From: Candidatus Gastranaerophilales bacterium
GTDB taxonomy: Bacteria > Cyanobacteriota > Vampirovibrionia > Gastranaerophilales > Gastranaerophilaceae
DNA: 16,878 bases
Assembly (NCBI GenBank): GCA_944323945.1
Contig: CALUUL010000044.1
Span: forward strand, 1-16,878
Direction: 5' to 3'
In this document: piece after piece, positions 7,597 through 14,700 of the stretch
Layout of the letters: each line of letters begins with the position of its first letter
Position numbering within the stretch: the first letter of the stretch is position 1
Notes under the pieces: model-generated
Told to the model about the DNA's origin: nothing
Database searches by the model: none
Seen by the model: only the letters and a program-made list of their open reading frames with translations
Position numbers and translations under genes: made by a program

Positions 7597-8151
7597 TTAT
7601 AATTTATATGCCATAAGAAGACCATCAGGTAAGTCCAAAATCTGAACTTGATATTCATCATTATTTGATATTGCATCAACAAACGGTTTTACTTTACTGG
7701 CATGAGAAGTTATATTATCTGCAAGTATAATACCACCTTTCTTTAGTAAAGGATGAACAGCCTCAAAAAATTTAATATATTCTTGTTTATTGGCATCTAT
7801 AAATACTAAATCATATTTTTCTTTGGTAAGTTCAGTTGTAATAATATCGTATGCTTGACCTATTTTAAATGTGACAAAATCTGAAAGTCCGCATTGATTA
7901 ATATAATCACGTGCTAAACATTGTCTTTTTTCCCAAAATTCAATTGTTGTTAAATGTCCTTTTGTATATTGAAGTGCATCTGCAATCCATAATCCTGAAT
8001 ACCCATTAGATGTTCCAAGTTCTAGTACATTTTTTGCACATGTTGCTTTTATCAAAATACTTATAAAGTTGCCAGTTTGATGAGACACATTCCAAAAGTC
8101 ATCAGCTGTTTTTTCTAAATTTTTCAATATTTCTGAAGTTTTATCGTCCAT
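7597..8151 (-). CDS. Class I SAM-dependent O-methyltransferase (COG4122-like)
   Basis: A 184-residue Rossmann-fold methyltransferase of the cation-dependent catechol/caffeoyl-CoA type. Motif I is VLELGTSNGYSG (42-53), which binds SAM. Glu71 at the end of strand beta-2 (LTTIEFWEKR) would hold the ribose hydroxyls. Asp119 (VFIDANKQEY) and Asp145-Asn146 (ILADNIT) stand where this family holds its divalent metal, although the usual DADK is DANK here. The family includes small-molecule O-methyltransferases and a tRNA hydroxyuridine methyltransferase (TrmR), so the substrate is open. The gene overlaps the 3' end of the preceding propeller gene by 11 bases and is followed 8 bases later by nadK. GGAAAGAG lies just before the ATG. 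Confidence 0.85.
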   Translation of the reverse strand: MDDKTSEILKNLEKTADDFWNVSHQTGNFISILIKATCAKNVLELGTSNGYSGLWIADALQYTKGHLTTIEFWEKRQCLARDYINQCGLSDFVTFKIGQAYDIITTELTKEKYDLVFIDANKQEYIKFFEAVHPLLKKGGIILADNITSHASKVKPFVDAISNNDEYQVQILDLPDGLLMAYKL

Positions 8152-9787
8152 CTTCTCTTTCCAAAATTATAATTGTATTTATATATTCACTAATAGGCAA
8201 AGTTTGAATAGCTCTTTCTTTATCCATATCGTAAACAACATACTTTAAATCCGCCATATTTGTTATTACCGCCAGATTCGAATTTGGGACTGGACTAAAT
8301 GATTTTGAAAAACCATCTACCGGTAGCTTTTCCTTCCTTAATTCTCCGGTTTGTATGTCATATTTATAAACACTATTATCACCTGCACATAAAATAAATA
8401 TATTACCATTATATTCATACATATCAACAGGCTTTGTACCAATATTCACATCCTTTATACTTGTTGAATATGTTTTTACATTTTGAAGAAGTTGATCTCC
8501 GACAAGTTTATCATTTTCCTCTTCCGGTTTATCATCAAACTCAAATGAAGTGTATATATCTGTTGTAGCTATTTCTGCATCTGCTTCTTTATCTTCTTCT
8601 TTTTTTAATTTTTCCCTTTTCTTGTCCTTTTTTGTTTTTGTTATTTCATTATCCTGTAATAAATCAAAACTAACAATCCTAAGCTTCGGGGTTGTCCTTG
8701 ATATAAGATAAACAATATTATTCTCTATAATTAGTTTCGTTGTATTTGGATAATTAGTAATTAATTTATTAGCATAATCATTTTCTAAATCAAGCACATA
8801 AATATTTGATGTTTTTAAATCTAAATATGCAATTTTTTTACCATCATCAGATATTGAAAGTCTTTGAGGTGCACCTATTAACTGTATTTTTTCTTTCATT
8901 GTCATTGTTGCTAGATCTATAACAAACAATGACTCATCTGATACACTTGCGACATATGCTTTCCCTCTTGCATCATCAACTGCAATTTCAGATGGAAGTG
9001 CTGTCAAATCTATATGTTTCGCAACGTATTCATTATTTATATCAATAACATCTATATTTTTTTTATCTTTTGTTGCAGCTAATAAAAACTTTCCATTTAA
9101 TACAGGTTTTACATCTTTCATAACACCTGATGTTTTTAATGAATATAATGGTTCAGATACTGTTGATGAAAATACTTGCAAAAATTCTGTCTGGAAATTG
9201 TTTACAAAGAATAATGTATTTTTTAAAGAAGATGGTATATTATATTTTTTTGTATCTTCAACTCTTTTTCCTGAAGGCAAAGGTGCAGTTTTTCTTGTGC
9301 TAACAAAAGTAGCAGTCTTGGCACTACCTATTAATGGTATATGAACATCACCTAAAATTCCTGCGAGATTTTCAGGTAAAACTAACCCCCTTGGAACCAT
9401 TATATCCTGAGGAATTGTACCAGTTTTAACTTCTACAGGCAATTCCGGAATATTTCTTACGGTTAAAGTATTTGCATCCTTCCTAATAATCTTTAATAGC
9501 GAATAATTATTATTAAATACAACTAAATCAGGTAATGAATCCATGCTTTGATTTTTAGGATAAGTTTTTACTATTTTTATTTCATTAACTTTTTCTGGGT
9601 ATGCAGGCAGTACAGGAATATACATAACATCATTATTATACACAATTATACTGTCAAACCTAACAGTAGGAACTTTCTTCTGAGCTAATAAATAATTTTT
9701 CATCTCTTTTGGCAGCTGCGTTGCCGCTGCTGGAATAGACATTATAAAAGATATTATTAAAACAAAAATAAATAATCTTATTTTCAT
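8141..9787 (-). CDS. Exported beta-propeller-like (YVTN-type) repeat protein
   Basis: Function unknown. Residues 1-22 form a Sec signal peptide: basic start MKIR, hydrophobic core, and an AxA cleavage site at PAAA before TQLP. The mature protein should be periplasmic or surface-located; there is no lipobox. The central part (about 215-380) has propeller-type repeats of the form ..DVIDINNEYVAKHIDLTALPSEI.., ..SLFVIDLATMTMKEKIQLIGAPQRL.. and ..NIYVLDLENDYANKLI.., each a beta blade with a hydrophobic-D-hydrophobic turn. A highly charged Lys/Glu stretch (about 382-405) interrupts the blades, which resume at about 440-540. The ATG at 9787 is chosen over 9814: it begins the signal peptide and has AGAGG 4 bases upstream, while 9814 overlaps dnaJ and lacks a ribosome site. 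It lies between dnaJ and the O-methyltransferase gene in one operon. Confidence 0.72.
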   Translation of the reverse strand: MKIRLFIFVLIISFIMSIPAAATQLPKEMKNYLLAQKKVPTVRFDSIIVYNNDVMYIPVLPAYPEKVNEIKIVKTYPKNQSMDSLPDLVVFNNNYSLLKIIRKDANTLTVRNIPELPVEVKTGTIPQDIMVPRGLVLPENLAGILGDVHIPLIGSAKTATFVSTRKTAPLPSGKRVEDTKKYNIPSSLKNTLFFVNNFQTEFLQVFSSTVSEPLYSLKTSGVMKDVKPVLNGKFLLAATKDKKNIDVIDINNEYVAKHIDLTALPSEIAVDDARGKAYVASVSDESLFVIDLATMTMKEKIQLIGAPQRLSISDDGKKIAYLDLKTSNIYVLDLENDYANKLITNYPNTTKLIIENNIVYLISRTTPKLRIVSFDLLQDNEITKTKKDKKREKLKKEEDKEADAEIATTDIYTSFEFDDKPEEENDKLVGDQLLQNVKTYSTSIKDVNIGTKPVDMYEYNGNIFILCAGDNSVYKYDIQTGELRKEKLPVDGFSKSFSPVPNSNLAVITNMADLKYVVYDMDKERAIQTLPISEYINTIIILEREDGR

Positions 9788-9797
9788 ACTACCTCTA

Positions 9798-10919
9798 TTA
9801 ATTATGGAGTACATTTTTCATTTTATCAATGAATTTTGAAGAAGTCTTTTTGTTACAATTAATTTCAAAAAGTTTTTTGTATAATTGTTTTTCCTCTGCA
9901 CTCAATATTTGAGGTGTCTTTATTTTTACAACAAAATTATGATTTCCTCTTTTGCTTTGGTTCCCAAGATAAGGAACTCCGGCTCCTTTTAACTGTATTA
10001 TTTTATCTTGTTGAATACCAGCTGGTATAACTATATCACGTTTACCATCAATAGTATCAACTGCTATTATATCTCCAAGTGCTGCTTGCGGAAATGTAAT
10101 GTCTACTGTAGAATAGATATCAAACCCTTCTCTTTTGAATTTTTTATGTTCTTTTACATAAATGACAACAATTAAATCACCTGTTCTACCACCATTTTTA
10201 CCGCAGTTTCCTTCTTGTGCAAGACCTATTCTTGAACCGTTATCAACACCTGCTGGAATATTTATATGAAGAGTTCTTTCTACTTCTAATCTTCCGTCAC
10301 CATGGCACTTTTGACAAGGATTTGCATTTATTTTTCCAGTACCGTTACATTTTGGGCAAGTCGTTATTTGGCGAAAACTTCCTAACGGTGTTTTGGTTAC
10401 TTGCTGTACTCTTCCTGTACCTCCACACGTTGGACAAATTTCTGGTTTCGTTCCCTTCTGAGCTCCTGTTCCATTACATTCATCACAAGTTTCCAAATGA
10501 GAAATTTTTACTTCTTTTTTTACTCCAAAGACTGCCTCTTCAAATTCTATCTGCAAGTTTAATCTCAGATCTGCACCATTTTGAGGACTATTTGGATTCG
10601 TTGCACGTTCCGAAAATCCAAAACCTCCAAAAAAACTTTCAAATATATCATTTAAATCACCAAAACCACCATCAAACGGTCCTGATGTATTAAAACCGGC
10701 TTCTCTTAGACCATCCTCACCATATCTGTCATATGTCGCACGCTTATTATCATCCATTAATGTTTCATAGGCTTTTCCAAGTTCTTTAAACTTTTCCTCT
10801 GCATCCGGAGCCTTATTTACATCCGGATGATATTGCCTCGCTTTTTTACGGAATGCAGATTTTATTTCATCTTTTGTTGCATTCCTATCTATCCCTAATA
10901 TTTCATAAAAATCACTCAT
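9798..10919 (-). CDS. dnaJ: Chaperone DnaJ (type A Hsp40)
   Basis: Co-chaperone that delivers substrate to DnaK and stimulates its ATPase; cytosolic. The 373 residues show the full type A order. The J domain (3-68) has His31-Pro32-Asp33. A Gly/Phe-rich segment (75-103) follows. The zinc region has four CxxCxGxG-type repeats (Cys145/148, 162/165, 188/191, 202/205). C-terminal substrate-binding domains run from about 215 to 340. The start is 24 bases after the grpE stop; the ribosome site is weak (GAAG close to the ATG), suggesting coupling with grpE. No dnaK lies between grpE and dnaJ or elsewhere in the window. Confidence 0.97.
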   Translation of the reverse strand: MSDFYEILGIDRNATKDEIKSAFRKKARQYHPDVNKAPDAEEKFKELGKAYETLMDDNKRATYDRYGEDGLREAGFNTSGPFDGGFGDLNDIFESFFGGFGFSERATNPNSPQNGADLRLNLQIEFEEAVFGVKKEVKISHLETCDECNGTGAQKGTKPEICPTCGGTGRVQQVTKTPLGSFRQITTCPKCNGTGKINANPCQKCHGDGRLEVERTLHINIPAGVDNGSRIGLAQEGNCGKNGGRTGDLIVVIYVKEHKKFKREGFDIYSTVDITFPQAALGDIIAVDTIDGKRDIVIPAGIQQDKIIQLKGAGVPYLGNQSKRGNHNFVVKIKTPQILSAEEKQLYKKLFEINCNKKTSSKFIDKMKNVLHN

Positions 10920-10943
10920 TATCTTCTAATCTTTCAACTAATG

Positions 10944-11591
10944 TTATTGTTTTACAGCTACTGATACCATTGCAGGTCGCAACACTTTTTCTCCAAGCTT
11001 ATATCCTTTTTGCAACTCAGTTATTATTGTATCCTCAGGATATTCATCTGTAGGTGTTTGCATTACTGCCTCATGCATATTTGGATCAAAAACTTCCCCT
11101 ATGCTTTTTATTTGTTCTAGACCTAACTTTGACAATGATTCTGTTAACTGTTTATTTAAAACATAGAATGTTTCTTTCATTTTTTCAACGTTATCAATTT
11201 TTTCTACCACTGTTAACGCTCTGTCAAAATTATCTACAACGTCTATTATTTTTTTCATACATTCTTCGGCACCATATTTTAGTAATGCTTCTCTTTCTTG
11301 TGCTTGTCTTTTTCTATAATTATCAAAATCTGCAGCAAGCCTTAAATATTGATTATTTAAATTTTCAAAATCTTGTTTTAATTTTTCAGATTCTTTATCA
11401 GTATTTTCTTTTGCTATTTCTGCCTCTGTTGAAGTTTCTTCAACTTCTCTATTTCCTTCTTGTTCTTCAATGATTTCTTGTTCATTTTCTTTAATTTCAT
11501 CAGTCATAGTATTTATATCTTCTCCCTTTTTTTCTTTTCTATCTACAAAAGGATTACCTTTATTTAATTTATATTCAAAAAAATTTTTCAT
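10944..11591 (-). CDS. grpE: Nucleotide exchange factor GrpE
   Basis: Releases ADP from DnaK and works with DnaJ in protein folding and heat response; acts as a dimer in the cytosol. The 215 residues comprise an acidic disordered N terminus (about 29-65, many Glu), a long coiled-coil helix with the signature YLRLAADFDNYRKRQAQER (82-100), and the C-terminal beta wing with EVFDPNMHEAVMQ and VLRPAMVSVA. The start is uncertain. Met1 (11591) gives a basic 28-residue extension and has only a purine-rich AGAGAAAG directly before it. Met29 (11507, MTDEIKENEQ) would give a more typical 187 residues but has its GGGAG 14 bases away. The promoter call favours neither. It is the first gene of the six-gene operon ending at recN. 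Confidence 0.94.
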   Translation of the reverse strand: MKNFFEYKLNKGNPFVDRKEKKGEDINTMTDEIKENEQEIIEEQEGNREVEETSTEAEIAKENTDKESEKLKQDFENLNNQYLRLAADFDNYRKRQAQEREALLKYGAEECMKKIIDVVDNFDRALTVVEKIDNVEKMKETFYVLNKQLTESLSKLGLEQIKSIGEVFDPNMHEAVMQTPTDEYPEDTIITELQKGYKLGEKVLRPAMVSVAVKQ

Positions 11592-11619
11592 ACTTTCTCT
11601 GACTCATCCCTCTCATAAT

Positions 11620-11647
11620 ATTATAAAATATCAATTTCTTTACTCAA
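11620..11647 (-). promoter_or_regulatory. Predicted promoter of the grpE-recN operon
   Basis: Read on the minus strand, TTGAGT (complement of 11642-11647, 4/6) is followed by 16 bases and a perfect TATAAT (complement of 11620-11625). The start would be near 11613, with a leader of about 21 bases. It looks like an ordinary vegetative promoter. No CIRCE inverted repeat (TTAGCACTC-N9-GAGTGCTAA) is present, so HrcA control is not supported. Confidence 0.5.
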
Positions 11648-11687
11648 TACTTATTAATATTTTCTTAACTTTTTGCATAATTATTGC

Positions 11688-11715
11688 TTGTTCTTCATAA
11701 AAAAAAAGGTATAAT
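11688..11715 (+). promoter_or_regulatory. Predicted promoter of the GNAT-like gene
   Basis: TTGTTC (11688-11693, 3/6) is followed by 16 bases and a perfect TATAAT (11710-11715). The start would be near 11722, about 16 bases before the ATG at 11738, which has AGGA (11724-11727) upstream. It is divergent from the grpE promoter; the two -35 elements are about 40 bases apart, so regulators could reach both. Confidence 0.4.
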
Positions 11716-11737
11716 TATAATATAGGAACAAACTTTA

Positions 11738-12733
11738 ATGGCTAAAATAAAAAAAATAAGTTTTGGTGATATTCTGCACATAAAAAAATTGATTTCAGTT
11801 GTTTGTAGTGATAACATTATGAGCTATAGACGTCTCTTTTTTATATCAGTTCCAATTACATACTTTCAAAATCTTGCATATAATGTACATTTTAGAAGAT
11901 TTCCCGAAACATATGTTACTTTCGACAACAATAACAACATAAAAGGTGTTATAACTGTGAAAGCACAACACGGTAATCCATACAAATGGCAGATTAAAAG
12001 CTTGTTTTTAGCTAAAAACTCTCACGAAGAAGGTAAACAACTTGTTGAATATATAATTGCTAAATTTGGAGCAAGAGGTGTTGATACTTTCTATGTTTCC
12101 GTTGATGATAACCAAAATGAACTTATAGATCTATTTATAAAAGGATGCGGTTTTAGATTCTGCTCTACTGAAGCTCTTTGGAGTGTTTCAAACATAAATT
12201 TCATTGAAGATAATATTGATGAAAAACAATTTAAACAATTCAAAAATATTGATGCACAAAAAGTATCTGATTTATTTAATGATAATCTTATTACCCACTA
12301 TAAGTATTCTTTATCTAAAGAAAAAGATGAATTCAATGATAGACTATTCCAAGGTATTAATACAGATTCCGATTTTAAGTATATTATGGAAGATAAAACA
12401 ACTGGAACATTAAAAGCTTTCATTGAGATTAAAACTATTGACAATGTTAACTATTTTATTGATGCGATTGTTCCTCCGCAATTTTTTGATATCTATCCTT
12501 CTTTATTATCTTTTGCAGTAAAAAAAATAATTAAACGAAACAAAAATTTTAAATTATATATTAAAAATAGAAAATATCTTCAAGGTGGAGAATTACTAGA
12601 AAAATTTTTTAAAGACAACAGATTTGAACTTCTTCAAAATAATGCCATTCTTGTAAGAGACTTTTTTAAAACTGTTAGAGAAGAATCTAAAATGTTTAAT
12701 AATGCAATAGTGTTTAGCGGATTTGAAATCTAA
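11738..12733 (+). CDS. Tandem GNAT-like acyltransferase, function unknown
   Basis: A 331-residue cytosolic protein with no signal peptide or membrane segment. Residues 1-150 resemble a GNAT fold: strands ETYVTFDNNNNIKGVITVKA and WQIKSLFLA correspond to beta-2 to beta-4, then NSHEEGKQLVEYIIAKF stands for the acetyl-CoA loop and helix, FYVSVDDNQ for beta-5, and LIDLFIKGCGFRFCS for the common C-terminal GNAT motif in which a helix precedes GF. The pyrophosphate loop is NSHEEGKQL, not a clean Q/RxxGxG/A, so activity is not certain. Residues 160-310 have a second, more diverged lobe with the same pattern (KYIMEDKTTGTLKAFIEIKTI, then GGELLEKFFKDNRFEL). A tandem-GNAT architecture is inferred, not proved. 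It ends in a 4-base overlap with the convergent radical SAM gene. The substrate is unknown. Confidence 0.6.
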   Translation: MAKIKKISFGDILHIKKLISVVCSDNIMSYRRLFFISVPITYFQNLAYNVHFRRFPETYVTFDNNNNIKGVITVKAQHGNPYKWQIKSLFLAKNSHEEGKQLVEYIIAKFGARGVDTFYVSVDDNQNELIDLFIKGCGFRFCSTEALWSVSNINFIEDNIDEKQFKQFKNIDAQKVSDLFNDNLITHYKYSLSKEKDEFNDRLFQGINTDSDFKYIMEDKTTGTLKAFIEIKTIDNVNYFIDAIVPPQFFDIYPSLLSFAVKKIIKRNKNFKLYIKNRKYLQGGELLEKFFKDNRFELLQNNAILVRDFFKTVREESKMFNNAIVFSGFEI

Positions 12734-13716
12734 TTCCTTATCAAATACTTTGCTCTATCACATATTTCTAATCTATAAAAATTCATTTCTTTTGTCTTTT
12801 GTATTACATATTTAATCAAGTCAACAATTCTTTCATCTGGTTTTTCTTTTCTATATTTTTCTAACCAACTATTTTCTATATCTATAACCACTATTCCTAT
12901 ATTATTTTCTTTATTAAATTTCAACCAATTATCAATTTCTAAAATACTATCATTTATTTCAGGAATAATTATATATTTACTTATAACATTGTATGAATTT
13001 TTTTGTGCTTTAGCATATTTTTTTAAATTTTTACATACAATATTAAATGCATCAACTTGTTTTATTTCCTTATATGTTTCTTTTGATGATGAATCTATAG
13101 ATACAACAACTGATAATTGCCCTGATGATATACCTTTTTCTATAATCTTTGAATATTTAATTCCTGAAGATGGAACACGTATATCCGAAAATCCATTCTT
13201 TAAAAATAAAGAAATCAATTTATCAAACTCTGGTAAAATTGTGGGTTCTCCACCTCCAAAACCTATCGCCCCACCTTTTCTTATAATGTTTTTATCAAAC
13301 ATTTCTTTTATAATTGGGTATATATTATATGTTTTAAGCGTATTATACATTTTTTTATTTTCTTCTGTATAGCAATATTTACACGCACAATTACATTTTG
13401 TAAAATGATCAAAAATTATACAATCTATATAATCTTCCTGTACCCATTCCTTTTCTTCGAGGAAAACACATCCTCTGCAACCTTCAACAGTTCCGCCTGA
13501 TTTTTGAATATCTCTATATTCTTTCTTTATTCTAAAAAATTCATCCCAATTTATTTTTTCACCATGATAATCTTCGAAAATCATTGAATTACCACCACCA
13601 GGGGCGCTCATATAACAACATAATTTTACATTAGAACCATATACTCCATTATCAAAACAAACACCTGATTCTAACCACTTACAACTTATATATTTTTCTT
13701 TCTTTACTTGTTGCAT
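12730..13716 (-). CDS. Radical SAM protein with N-terminal Cys-rich module
   Basis: A 328-residue radical SAM enzyme of unknown substrate. The [4Fe-4S] motif CxxxCxxC is Cys108, Cys112 and Cys115 (CNCACKYC), followed by FGGGEPT (153-159), the SAM-amino-group motif, and typical barrel strands (VVVSIDSSSKETY, IISKYIIIPE-like). Unusually, a Cys-rich segment lies before the barrel: Cys12, Cys20, Cys33-Cys34, Cys80 and Cys83 (CRGC). This spacing recalls a SPASM-like auxiliary-cluster or zinc site placed at the N terminus. The C terminus has no SPASM cysteines. The ATG has AGGA 5 bases upstream, just after the stop of the preceding radical SAM gene (7-base gap). It is the third gene of the operon with the GGDEF protein. 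Confidence 0.85.
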   Translation of the reverse strand: MQQVKKEKYISCKWLESGVCFDNGVYGSNVKLCCYMSAPGGGNSMIFEDYHGEKINWDEFFRIKKEYRDIQKSGGTVEGCRGCVFLEEKEWVQEDYIDCIIFDHFTKCNCACKYCYTEENKKMYNTLKTYNIYPIIKEMFDKNIIRKGGAIGFGGGEPTILPEFDKLISLFLKNGFSDIRVPSSGIKYSKIIEKGISSGQLSVVVSIDSSSKETYKEIKQVDAFNIVCKNLKKYAKAQKNSYNVISKYIIIPEINDSILEIDNWLKFNKENNIGIVVIDIENSWLEKYRKEKPDERIVDLIKYVIQKTKEMNFYRLEICDRAKYLIRN

Positions 13717-13723
13717 ATGTTTC

Positions 13724-14698
13724 CTACTTAAAATTACAATTTAACAATCTGCAATTTCTTGTGCAATTTAAAATATGTTCACGAACTTCATCTGCTTCTT
13801 CACTATACCACAAATCTTGAGGTAAACTGTCTTTTAAATTACCTATAGGCTTCATACAAAAACAAATCCTACAATTTCCATAAGGATCAATAGCGAAATT
13901 ATTTTCTCCTACCATACACTGAATATTTTGTATTTCATCAGGAGTATCAATCAATATTTTGAAAGCTTTTAATTGGTTATAACCATTACAAATAGGATAA
14001 CCTTGATTTTTTAACTCAATCATTTCATCTATTGCTTCTAGTGCAGCAACTTTTATATTCTTTCCGTATATCTGACTACTAGAATCTACTGCAGTAGAAA
14101 AGGCATCTCCATTGTCCATTAATTGGTAACTTACACCAATCCCTTCAAGTTTACAAAATTCAGCAATTGGTTTAATCTCAGACAAATTTGACGGCATTAC
14201 AACTGTAGAAAGAAAAATATTCTTCCACTTGTGACCACCTCTATATTTATTCATATAATTTAAATTTTGTATTGAATCTATTGTTCTCTTGAATGCATCT
14301 TTCCTTCCTCTTGATATATTATGAATATCAGGATTTTGTATCGCATTTAAAGAAAATGTTATATTTGTAAAAGCAGAGTTTAAAACCTTTTCTAACTTTT
14401 CTGGCAAAGCTAAACCATTTGTAACAACATTAACAGTATCTCCTAAGCTTGAAGCGAATTCTGCCATTTCAAAAACATCATCACGTATAAATGGTTCTCC
14501 GCCTGAAATTATAAATTGATAGTTTCCCATCCAATTATGAATATTAAAAAGAATTTTTTTCCATTCATCAATGGTTAATTCCTGTTCTTTTACAGAAGCA
14601 GGCGTTTTCCAGCCATTACAAGTAATACAGCGTGATTGACATCTTTCTGTATTATTGAAAGAAAATGAAACAGGCTTTTTATCCTTAGATATTCCCAT
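13724..14698 (-). CDS. Radical SAM/SPASM domain protein
   Basis: A 324-residue radical SAM enzyme. Cys20, Cys24 and Cys27 (CQSRCITC) bind the SAM-reducing cluster; SGGEPF (65-70) is the next motif; barrel strands include TVNVVTNG and ITFSLNA. The C terminus has a SPASM-type set of seven Cys (261, 276, 279, 281, 312, 316, 321) with DPYGNCRICFC and GNLKD in the expected places, for one or two auxiliary iron-sulfur clusters. The family includes peptide-maturing enzymes and others that modify sugars or tRNA. No RiPP precursor gene was seen, so the substrate is unknown. It starts 2 bases after the GGDEF gene's stop, without its own clear ribosome site, so translation is probably coupled. Confidence 0.88.
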   Translation of the reverse strand: MGISKDKKPVSFSFNNTERCQSRCITCNGWKTPASVKEQELTIDEWKKILFNIHNWMGNYQFIISGGEPFIRDDVFEMAEFASSLGDTVNVVTNGLALPEKLEKVLNSAFTNITFSLNAIQNPDIHNISRGRKDAFKRTIDSIQNLNYMNKYRGGHKWKNIFLSTVVMPSNLSEIKPIAEFCKLEGIGVSYQLMDNGDAFSTAVDSSSQIYGKNIKVAALEAIDEMIELKNQGYPICNGYNQLKAFKILIDTPDEIQNIQCMVGENNFAIDPYGNCRICFCMKPIGNLKDSLPQDLWYSEEADEVREHILNCTRNCRLLNCNFK

Positions 14699-14700
14699 TT

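Noticed and set aside
10217..10693. Long open frame (158 codons) on the + strand inside dnaJ
   Set aside because: It is antisense to the zinc-finger region of an intact dnaJ, its product is Leu/Phe/His-rich low-complexity, and no ribosome site was seen.
11054..11473. Open frame of 139 codons on the + strand opposite grpE
   Set aside because: It is a mirror of Lys/Glu-rich grpE codons that yields a Leu/Phe-rich product; grpE is clearly the real gene.
11575..11607. Ten-codon open frame overlapping the grpE start
   Set aside because: Its purine-rich GAGAGGG abuts the ATG with no spacing, and the frame ends within grpE; nothing supports translation.
11592..11737. CIRCE/HrcA operator before grpE
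   Set aside because: No TTAGCACTC or GAGTGCTAA half-site was found in the gap on either strand.
12721..12746. Inverted repeat ATTTGA...TCAAAT at the convergent gene ends as a terminator
   Set aside because: Only six A/T-rich pairs with a 14-base loop and no T tract on either side.
12989..13372. Open frame of 127 codons on the + strand opposite the second radical SAM gene
   Set aside because: It overlaps the well-supported radical SAM motifs on the other strand and resembles no known protein.
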